A stretch of DNA of 11,587 bases from Planctomycetota bacterium. GTDB taxonomy: Bacteria > Planctomycetota > Phycisphaerae > Phycisphaerales > UBA1924. The stretch is from positions 1 to 11,587 of the forward strand of contig JAFLCM010000032.1 of assembly GCA_017303565.1 (NCBI GenBank). The letters are read 5' to 3'. Shown here one piece after another: positions 1 through 6,228 of this stretch (its first letter is position 1; each line of letters begins with the position of its first letter). A program made the position numbers and the translations under genes. The notes under the pieces were generated by a model. The model worked only from the letters and a program-made list of their open reading frames with translations, did not search any database and had not been told where the DNA came from.

Positions 1-79
1 GAAAAGGGCCCAACTCCCACCCCCGCCGCCACCGATTCCACAATTTTCGTAACCCCAGCCCCCTCAACCCCTTACCCCC

Positions 80-112
80 AAAAATCCCGCGCGCATCGAC
101 CACAAGCGCGCG
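80..112 (-). terminator. possible minus-strand terminator: GC hairpin followed by a T run
   Basis: Read on the minus strand, a 7-bp alternating GC stem (106-112 with 88-94) with an 11-nt loop is followed by GG and then ATTTTT (85-80). It lies about 250 nt beyond the stop of the GltD-like gene, so it could end that operon's transcript. The distance is long and the T run is offset by two G residues, so this is tentative. Confidence 0.35.
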
Positions 113-144
113 CACGAACCTGTCCGGGTGGGGGGATTGGGTAG

Positions 145-168
145 AGGCGGGCACACCCAAGCCCGCCT
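145..168. repeat. perfect 8-bp inverted repeat
   Basis: AGGCGGGC at 145-152 pairs with GCCCGCCT at 161-168 across an 8-nt loop. It can form a stable hairpin on either strand. There is no T run next to it, so a terminator role is not shown. It may instead be a member of a dispersed intergenic repeat family, which one window cannot establish. Confidence 0.5.
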
Positions 169-361
169 TCGCTCAAAGCCCCGCGACCGGCCGGCGCCGG
201 ACCAAGAGCACATCCTGATGTTTCGCCGATTCGCCGTCTCGTATCGCCCCGAGCGCCTCACCAGCGCCCGCCGGCGACCCAGCCGAAAGGCCGGGAACCC
301 ATCCGCCCGTGCACGGGATTTCGCCAAGCCCCACTCTTGCCTCGTGCCTCTTGCCTCCTCC

Positions 362-1599
362 TCAGATCGTCTCATTCTTCATCCGGATCGCGCCGCAGGG
401 GCACTCGGTGGCGCACAGCGAGCACCCCTTGCAGTAGTCGTAGTTGAACCGGAGCCGGTTGCCCGGCCCGAGCTTGATCACCGCATTGTCGGGGCACACC
501 CGGAAGCAGTTGTCGCACTCGAAGCAGTTGCCGCATCAGAGGCAGCGGCGCGCCTCGAAGAGCGCGTTGGTGTGGTCCAGCCCGCCGACGACTTCCGCGA
601 AGGTCGAGTTGCGGCGCGCCGCTTCGAGCGTCGGCTGCACCGTCGGCGGCGCGTCGGTGTAGTACCGGGTGTTCAAGAGGTCGAACTCGGCGATCTCATG
701 CTTGGGCGCCGGCGCGTAGACCGACCCGTTCAGGTACGCGTCGATGCACCGAGCCGCCTTCTTGCCGTGCCCCACCGCCACGGTCACGGTGCGCTCGGCG
801 GGGACCATGTCGCCGCCGGCGAAGACGCCGCGGCAGCCGGTCATCATGTCGGGCCCGACCTGCACCACGCCGTCGACCACCGACAGCCCGGGCACGCGCT
901 CGAGGAACGAGAGGTCGACGTCCTGGCCGAGCGCGAGCACGCACGAGTCGGCGGTCATGGTCTCGAACTCGCCGGTCGGCTGCGGCTTGCCCTTGTCGTC
1001 GAGGCGCATCTTCTCGACGGTGAACTCGCCGTCCTTCTCGGCCTTGATGGTCGTGAGCCACTTGAAGATCACGCCCTCGTCCATCGCCTCCTGGACCTCG
1101 AAGTCGTGGGCGGGCATCTTGTTGCGGGTGCGCCGGTAGACCACGATCGCCCCGCTGGCGCCGAGCCGCCTGGCGGTGCGGGCCACGTCCATCGCGGTGT
1201 TGCCGCAGCCGTAGATCAGCACGCGCCGGCCCGTGGGGGCCTTTTCGACCTTGACGCGCCAGCCCGACCTGATGGCGAGGTCGCCCAGGAACCGCTCGAC
1301 GGCGTGGATGCCCACCGCCGAGTCGAGTTTCGCGCGGTTGCACGCGCCCTCGCACGGGTGGTAGCACACGCGTCCCATCAACGTGGGCATAGGGTTGTTC
1401 TTCATGATCTCGCGCCACGCGGCCTCGTAGTTGCCTTCTTCCGCGTGGTAGAGCCACTGCTGGATGTTCTCGCCGGCGGGGCAGGCGTTGTTGCACGGCG
1501 GGAGGCGGTCGACGTACAGGGGCGCTGCGTGCGCCATGTGCCCGTCTTGTTGACGAGGCTGGAGTTGATGTCGAGGGTGATGGCGAAGGGCTTGTTCAC
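362..1599 (-). pseudogene. GltD-like NAD(P)-binding Fe-S oxidoreductase, broken (frameshift, internal deletion, in-frame TGA)
   Basis: A family member would be a soluble flavoprotein moving electrons between NAD(P)H and ferredoxin, as a partner of the oxidoreductase upstream. The GTG start at 1599 has AAGGAG seven bases before it and overlaps the previous stop as GTGA. The N-terminal cysteine domain shows PPCNNACPAGEN and GRVCYHPCEGACNR. Next comes an NAD(P) loop, YGCGNTAMDVA, and a C-terminal FAD segment, GVFAGGDMVPAERTV. The tail beyond the TGA holds two CxxCxxCxxxCP 4Fe-4S motifs. Three lesions are visible. One C is missing from a run at 1519-1522, shifting frame after 27 codons. The first FAD loop (GAGPAGL type) and following region are absent at about 1216-1235. 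A TGA at 536-538 interrupts RRCL-x-CGNC. Reconstructed length is about 412 residues; I recall about 540-560 for the family. It may be a decayed gene, an assembly error, or, for the TGA alone, selenocysteine. Confidence 0.75.
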
Positions 1600-2423
1600 G
1601 CGGGCACTCCTTCCTGGACCAGACCGAAGCGCCGGATGTTGCGGTCGGCGATCTGCTGGATCCCCGCGACACGGGCCAGCCCCTCCTCGGTCTTGAACAG
1701 GTGCGCGAACCGTGACTGGAGTTTCAGGTACTCGTCCACCGGCACGGGGCGCCGGATCGGGCGCCGCCCGGTGACCTCGCCCCACTCGGCCTCGAAGATG
1801 GGGAACAGCCCGCTCTCGGCGGCGAGGCGGGCGACCTTGATGGTGTCGCCGGTGTCGCAGCCCCAACCGAGTGGGCACGGGACGTGGACTTGGATGTAGC
1901 GCGCCCCGCGGATGGCGAAGGACTTCTCGACCTTGTTCTCGAGGTCGCGCAGGTCGGCGACCGACGCCGTCGCGACGTAGGGGATGGCGTGGGCCATCGC
2001 GATCGGGGGGACGTTCTTGCCCTGCTTCATCGAGTTGCCGGGCTGCTCGCCGACCGCGGGGGTGGTGGCGACGCGCCCCGCCGGGAGCGTGGCCAGGCCC
2101 TCGGCGATGCCCAGTTCGTCCGGCGTTCGCGTCGAGTTGATCAGGACGTACCCGCTGGGCGAGAGGCCCTCGAAGACCTTCACCTGGTGGAGCAGGGTGG
2201 GGTCGAGGACCACGAGCGCGTCGGGGTTCGTGATCGGCTCGCGGGCGCGGACCTCTCGGTCGTGCAGGCGGCAGAAGGCGACGACGGGCGCGCCCATGCG
2301 CTCGGACCCGAAACTCGGGATGGCTTGGGTCCAGTGGCCCTCGGCGAAACCGGCGACGGAGAGCATTTCGGCGGCGGTCACGACGCCCTGGCCGCCGCGG
2401 CCGTGCAAGCGCACTTCAAACAC
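1596..2423 (-). CDS. 2-oxoacid:ferredoxin oxidoreductase gamma-beta chimera (porG start fused to porB end)
   Basis: This 275-residue ORF starts with GTG at 2423, six bases after AAGGAG (2435-2430). Residues 1 to about 125 match the gamma subunit of pyruvate/2-oxoacid:ferredoxin oxidoreductase: FEVRLHGRGGQGVVTAAE, FGSERMGAPVVAF, and DPTLLHQV. From about residue 127 the sequence is the C-terminal third of the thiamine-diphosphate beta subunit: NVPPIAMAHAIPYVATASV, YIQVHVPCPLGWG, and FAHLF. The alpha subunit, the gamma C-terminus and the ThDP/4Fe-4S part of beta are absent, so the product cannot be a working oxidoreductase alone. The usual order I know for such loci is gamma, alpha, beta, GltD-like, so the join looks like one in-frame deletion of roughly 2 kb (my estimate from typical subunit sizes). 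The join is near ATTPAV, at about 2050-2072. Its stop overlaps the GTG of the next gene. Family assignment is firm; the real state of the locus is not. Confidence 0.8.
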   Translation of the reverse strand: MFEVRLHGRGGQGVVTAAEMLSVAGFAEGHWTQAIPSFGSERMGAPVVAFCRLHDREVRAREPITNPDALVVLDPTLLHQVKVFEGLSPSGYVLINSTRTPDELGIAEGLATLPAGRVATTPAVGEQPGNSMKQGKNVPPIAMAHAIPYVATASVADLRDLENKVEKSFAIRGARYIQVHVPCPLGWGCDTGDTIKVARLAAESGLFPIFEAEWGEVTGRRPIRRPVPVDEYLKLQSRFAHLFKTEEGLARVAGIQQIADRNIRRFGLVQEGVPA

Positions 2424-2841
2424 CTCGGGCTCCTTTCGAGAGGGCCCTCAGCGGGGTTTTCGCTGCAAACGTCACGCCACCGCGGGGGATCGCGCGCGAT
2501 CGCCCGCTCGGGCGACGGGCGGGCGGCGGGTGCCGGAAAGTCGCAATCCTGAGAATGGAGGGGCGGGATTTCTCTTGGATCGGAGAAGCGTGCGGCGTCG
2601 GCCGGGGACCGGAACGGCGTGGCGCGGCGGGCGAAGGGGCGGCGGCGCGGTCGGGTGTGGCGGAGTTCGGCACGCCGTATGCTGGGACACCTGCCCCGGC
2701 ACGCTGTTCAGGCGCACCTCCGCACGACGGTCGTACGCGTGGCCTGAAGCATGGTGCTGGGTTCATTCCGTGCGCTCCGGTCCGTCGGACCCGGTGTGTT
2801 GACCCGGGACGCGATCGCGGACGCCGACTCGAGGCTGCTCC
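2424..2841. other. divergent intergenic region between the por remnant and the pnt operon
   Basis: No ORF here looks coding. It must hold promoters for both directions. It contains a 14-bp palindrome, GATCGCGCGCGATC, at 2488-2501. That is followed at once by a GCCC/GGGC hairpin (2502-2513). A candidate plus-strand -10 box lies at 2678-2683. The ribosome binding sites of both flanking genes are clear. I see no riboswitch-like or operator structure that I can name. Confidence 0.55.
2678..2683 (+). promoter_or_regulatory. candidate -10 box (TATGCT) for the pnt operon
   Basis: TATGCT in the context GCCGTATGCTGG is the best sigma70-like -10 in the divergent region. There is no TTGACA-like hexamer 16-18 bases upstream. 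The context CGTAT(A/G)CT recurs before the PLP enzyme gene at 9986-9992. It would give a leader of about 150 nt before pntAA. Confidence 0.3.
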
Positions 2842-3996
2842 ATGAAACTCGGCGTTCCACGGGAACTTGCACGGGGAGAGAAGCGGGTCGCGCTCGTTCC
2901 GGAATCGGTGAAGAAGCTGACGCAGGCGGGGTTCGGCGTGCTGGTGGAGCACGGGGCGGGGGAGCGTGCGTACTTTCCGGACAAGGCGTACCTGGAGGCG
3001 GGGGCGACGGTCGAGCGCGACCCGGGGCTGCTGTTCGGCGAGGCCGACTGCGTGCTGAAGGTGGGGACGCCCTTGAGCGGCGACCCGCGGGACGAGGTTT
3101 CGCTGATGCGGTCGGGGCAGATGCTGCTGTCGTCGTTGATGCCGACGCGGAACCCGGGGGTGGTGAAGGGGCTGATGGAGCGCGGGGTGACGTCGTTCTC
3201 GACGGACACGATCCCGCGGACCACCCGGGCTCAGGCGATGGACACGCTGTCGGCGATGGCGAGCATCGCGGGGTACAAGGGCGCGCTGATGGCGGCGATG
3301 GAGTTGAGCCGGTACGCGCCGATGCTGACGACGGCGGCGGGGACGGTGCTGCCGGCGAAGTTCTTCGTGATCGGGGCGGGGGTGGCGGGGCTGCAGGCGA
3401 TCGCGACGGCGCGCCGGATCGGGGCGACGGTGTCAGCGACGGACGTGCGCCCAGAGGTGAAGGAGCAGATCGAGAGCGTGGGCGCGAAGTACGTGGGGAT
3501 TCAACTGAAGAACAACGCGTCGGCGGGCGGGGGCTACGCCGCGGAACTGACGGAGGAGGACAAGGCCCGCCAGCGGGAGCTGCTGGCGGAGCAGTGCGCC
3601 CTTTCGCACGCGGTGATCACGACGGCGCTGATCCGCGGGGTGCACGCGCCGAAGCTGATCTCTGCGGAGATCGTGCGGCGGATGAAGCCCGGCGCGGTGA
3701 TCATCGACCTGGCGGCGGAGGGCGGGGGCAACTGCGAGCTGTCGCGTCCCGGCGAGACGGTCGAGGAGGGCGGGGTGCGGATCGTGGCGCCGCTGAACCT
3801 GCCCTCGACGATGGCGACGGACGCGAGCATCCTGTGGTCGCGGAACGTGACGAACTTCCTGCTGGCGTTCTGGAAGGACAAGGCGTTCAAGGTGGACATG
3901 GACGACGAGATCATGCGCGGGGCGGTGATCACCCATCAGGGGTCGATCGTGCACCCGTGGGTGAAGGAGGCGGTGGCGTCGTTGAACGGGGCGTAG
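2842..3996 (+). CDS. pntAA: proton-translocating NAD(P) transhydrogenase subunit alpha part 1 (NAD-binding domain)
   Basis: This 384-residue protein is the soluble NAD(H)-binding domain I of the energy-linked transhydrogenase, which exchanges hydride between NADH and NADP+ using the proton gradient. It opens with KLGVPRE and RVALVPESVKKL, typical of the alanine dehydrogenase/PntA N-terminus. The family signature region runs IPRTTRAQAMDTLSAMASIAGYKG in two parts at residues 124-147. A Rossmann loop, GAGVAGLQA, lies at about 178-186, followed by an Asp (about 201, SATDVRP) placed to bind the adenosine ribose. Length is normal for the split form that lacks the membrane segment. The ATG at 2842 follows GAGG (2831-2834) by seven bases. 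The membrane subunits follow on the same strand after an 86-nt gap, so they probably form one operon. Confidence 0.95.
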   Translation: MKLGVPRELARGEKRVALVPESVKKLTQAGFGVLVEHGAGERAYFPDKAYLEAGATVERDPGLLFGEADCVLKVGTPLSGDPRDEVSLMRSGQMLLSSLMPTRNPGVVKGLMERGVTSFSTDTIPRTTRAQAMDTLSAMASIAGYKGALMAAMELSRYAPMLTTAAGTVLPAKFFVIGAGVAGLQAIATARRIGATVSATDVRPEVKEQIESVGAKYVGIQLKNNASAGGGYAAELTEEDKARQRELLAEQCALSHAVITTALIRGVHAPKLISAEIVRRMKPGAVIIDLAAEGGGNCELSRPGETVEEGGVRIVAPLNLPSTMATDASILWSRNVTNFLLAFWKDKAFKVDMDDEIMRGAVITHQGSIVHPWVKEAVASLNGA

Positions 3997-4082
3997 GGCC
4001 CGGGTGGAGTTGTTCCGTGCCGTCTCTGTTTCTTGTCTTTTCTCTCGTGGAATCCGGACCGGCATCGCGAAAGGAGCCTTGC

Positions 4083-4523
4083 TTGCATCGCACCCGACTT
4101 CAACCCGCGTTCGCGCTGGCCGCGTGCGCGCTGCTCGTGAGCGCCGCGTGCGGCGCCGGGGTTTCGACGGAGGTTTCGGTGGGCGAGGGCGGGGCCGCCG
4201 CCGCGAAGGGCGCGCACGGCGGCGAGTCGCTCGACTACATCTCGATGCTTTTCGTATTCATGCTGGCGACGTTCATCGGGATCGGGGTGATCCGGCGGGT
4301 GTCACGGCTGCTGCACACGCCGCTGATGTCGTTGACCAACGCGATCTCGGCGATCGCGGTGGTGGGCTCGATCATGATCGCGGGGGGCGAGCACTACCCG
4401 ACGCCGTTCAGGCTGCTGGGGGCGATCGCGCTGTTCGCGTCGATGACCAACATCATCTCGGGGTTCCTGATCACCAACCGGATGCTCAAGATGTTCAAGT
4501 CGCAGGAAGGGGGCAAGTCGTGA
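4083..4523 (+). CDS. pntAB: NAD(P) transhydrogenase subunit alpha part 2 (membrane), with N-terminal signal-like extension
   Basis: The conserved core is the small membrane subunit that, with PntB, forms the proton channel. Three hydrophobic helices are visible: ISMLFVFMLATFIGIGVI, AISAIAVVGSIMIAGG, and LLGAIALFASMTNIISGFLI. Between the first two is RVSRLLHTPLMSLTNAISA, the best conserved stretch of this subunit. I place the start at TTG 4083, six bases after AAGGAG (4071-4076), giving 146 residues. No ATG or GTG with a ribosome site fits better. That leaves about 45 residues ahead of the first core helix, beginning HRTRLQPAFALAACALLVSAACGAG in two pieces. This looks like a signal peptide with an imperfect lipobox (SAAC), followed by a Gly/Ala-rich linker. 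Usual PntAB proteins are about 100 residues. The stop overlaps the GTG of pntB (GTGA), which suggests translational coupling. Confidence 0.88.
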   Translation: MHRTRLQPAFALAACALLVSAACGAGVSTEVSVGEGGAAAAKGAHGGESLDYISMLFVFMLATFIGIGVIRRVSRLLHTPLMSLTNAISAIAVVGSIMIAGGEHYPTPFRLLGAIALFASMTNIISGFLITNRMLKMFKSQEGGKS

Positions 4524-5936
4524 GCACCTCCGCGTTCCTGATCGGCGTGGCGTATGTGATCGCCACCGGGCTGTTCGTGTTGTCGTTGCACTGGCTGAGC
4601 GACCCGAAGTTCGCGCGTCGCGGCGTGTTCGCGGGCGTGACGGCGATGGCGATCGCGATCGTGGCGACGTGGCTGAGGCCGGACGTGTCGCACCACGCGG
4701 ACATCGAGCGGCACCTGTGGGTGATCATCCCGATCGCGCTGGCGGTGTGGCCGGGGGTGTGGCTGTCGATGGTGCCGATCACGGCGGTGCCGCAGCGGAC
4801 GGCGCTGTCGCACGCCTTCGGCGGTTTGGCGGCGGGGCTGGTGGGGACGGCGGAGTACCTGTACTGGTTCTATTACACGCCGGACCAGTTGACCACGTTC
4901 CGCATGGTGGCGATCGTGGCGGAGATCGTGCTGGGGTACCTGACGTTCACGGGGAGCCTGATCGCGGCGGGGAAACTGCAGGAGATCAAGTGGATCCCGC
5001 AGCGGCCGTGGGTGTACTCGGGGCAGAACGTCGTGAACCTGCTGGCATTGGGGGCGGCGGTGGTGCTGAGCGCGACCCTGATCGTCAGCCCGGGGCAACC
5101 CTGGTCGCCGCTGGTCTTCGGCGGGATCATCTTCCTGGCGCTGAACTTCGGTTGGATGCTGGTGATGCCGATCGGCGGGGCGGACATGCCGACGGTGATC
5201 GCGATCCTGAACGCGTACGCGGGTCTGGCGGCGGTCGCGATGGGCTTCGTGCTAGACAACAAGCTGCTGATCACCGCGGGCGCGCTGGACGGCTCCAGCG
5301 GGCTGATCCTGTCGATCATCATGTGCAAGGCGATGAACCGGTCGTTCACGAACGTCTTGTTCGGGGCGTTCGGCGGCGGCGGGCGAGCAGAAGGCGTACA
5401 AGGCCGACACGCCGGAGAACGCCGCGGCGATGATGGAGCAGGCGAGTTCGGTGGTGATCGTGCCGGGGTACGGGATGGCGGTGGCGCAGGCGCAGCACCG
5501 CGTGCGGGAGTTGTACGACCAGTTGCACAAGCGCGGGGTGGGCGTGAAGTTCGCGATCCACCCGGTGGCCGGGCGCATGCCGGGGCACATGAACGTGCTG
5601 CTGGCGGAGGCGGAGATCCCGTATTCGGACCTGGTGGACATGTCGGAGATCAACGCGGACATGGGCCAGTGCGACGTGTGCCTGGTGCTGGGCGCGAACG
5701 ACGTGGTGAACCCGGCGGCGCGGTTCGACAAGAACAGCCCGATCTTCGGGATGCCGATCATCGACGCCGACAAGGCGCGGACGGTGTTCGCGGTGAAGCG
5801 GAGCAAGAACCCCGGCTTCGCGGGGATCGACAACGAGCTGTACTTCCTCGACAAGACGTGGATGCTGTTCGGCGATGCGAAGGTGGTGGTGGGCGACCTG
5901 GTCAAGAACCTGCAGGGTCAGGGGGAGGGGCACTAG
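4520..5936 (+). CDS. pntB: NAD(P) transhydrogenase subunit beta, with a 1-nt frameshift at 5381-5384
   Basis: PntB carries the main membrane domain II and the NADP(H)-binding domain III of the transhydrogenase. GTG 4520 overlaps the pntAB stop. Domain II shows several membrane helices plus conserved stretches such as VPITAVPQRTALSHAFGGLA, GKLQEIKWIPQRP, and MPIGGADMPTVIAILNAYAG. Domain III shows VVIVPGYGMAVAQAQ, HPVAGRMPGHMNVLLAEA, LGANDVVNPAA, and VKRSKNPGFAG, all diagnostic. The two halves are in different frames. The change is one extra base in GGCGGGCGAG at 5381-5384, just after NVLFGAFGG. With one G removed the protein is 471 residues, close to the normal length of about 460. The frameshift falls in the variable linker between domains. 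A base-calling error is the simplest reading; a truly split PntB or recoding is possible but no start with a ribosome site precedes domain III. Confidence 0.9.
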
Positions 5937-5946
5937 GGGCGGTTGT

Positions 5947-5980
5947 CCGAGACGGGCGGGGCCGGGTGTCGCCGTCTCGG
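5947..5980 (+). terminator. hairpin after pntB, possible terminator
   Basis: CCGAGACGG (5947-5955) pairs perfectly with CCGTCTCGG (5972-5980) across a 16-nt loop, starting ten bases beyond the pntB stop. The position fits the end of the pnt operon. There is no T run, so it may protect the 3' end or act with a factor rather than as a classic intrinsic terminator. Confidence 0.45.
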
Positions 5981-6091
5981 CCCGGGCGGTGCGGCGCGCC
6001 GGCGAGATGACGGCCCACGGGCGGCTCGAGCGGGCGAAGCGGGCGGCGAAGCGGGATGCGGCGATGCCCGGTGGGAGCGGTTCGGAATTCC

Positions 6092-6097
6092 TACACT
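6092..6097 (+). promoter_or_regulatory. candidate -10 box (TACACT) for asnS
   Basis: TACACT sits in ATTCCTACACT (6087-6097). The nine bases ATTCCTACA recur before the flavin reductase gene at 8293-8301, again at a place where a promoter is expected. No -35 match is seen 17 bases upstream. It would give a leader of about 120 nt before asnS. Confidence 0.35.
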
Positions 6098-6173
6098 GTC
6101 CTCCCCTTGCTCGGGCCCTGCCTCGGTTGCCGTGGCCGGTCGGAGCGCTGCTTCCTGCTTTCATCACGACCCT

Positions 6174-6228
6174 GACCCACCCGCCTTCGACCCACCCGAT
6201 ACCGACCCAAACGAGACCGACCCATGCG
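6174..6228 (+). repeat. four 15-nt phased repeats (GACCCANNCG) running into the asnS start codon
   Basis: GACCCA begins at 6174, 6189, 6204 and 6219, exactly 15 bases apart. Each copy continues as NNCG (CCCG, CCCG, AACG, TGCG). The fourth copy contains the asnS ATG at 6224. No Shine-Dalgarno sequence is present in the usual window before this ATG. It may be a simple tandem duplication, or a leader element bound by a protein or the ribosome. Confidence 0.7.

Larger units (their letters stand above)
1..361. other. non-coding stretch downstream of the oxidoreductase operon
   Basis: I see no convincing gene here; the open frames are long only because the DNA is GC-rich and stop-poor, and their translations are dominated by R, A, G and P. 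The stretch holds a GC hairpin at 88-112, a perfect 8-bp inverted repeat at 145-168, a 12-bp palindrome at 306-317 (CCCGTGCACGGG), and a 10-bp direct repeat (CTCTTGCCTC) at 334-343 and 348-357. It is the 3' flank of the minus-strand operon that ends at 362. Confidence 0.6.

Noticed and set aside
334..357. Two 10-bp direct repeats as a CRISPR or att site
   Set aside because: Only two copies with a 4-nt gap and no integrase or cas gene nearby. It is recorded as a simple repeat.
128..1696. A 522-codon plus-strand open frame
   Set aside because: It is the antisense of the GltD-like gene, kept open by high GC. Its translation is Arg/Val/Ala/His-rich with no domain, and the minus strand encodes clear family motifs.
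2555..2845. A plus-strand ORF in the divergent intergenic region
   Set aside because: No ribosome site, no domain, composition typical of translated GC-rich spacer, and it overlaps the pntAA start.
5430..5936. Domain III of PntB as a separate gene starting at ATG 5430
   Set aside because: No ribosome site before 5430, and upstream codons in the same frame (EQKAYKADTPENAAA) already look like the PntB linker, so a frameshifted single gene is more likely.
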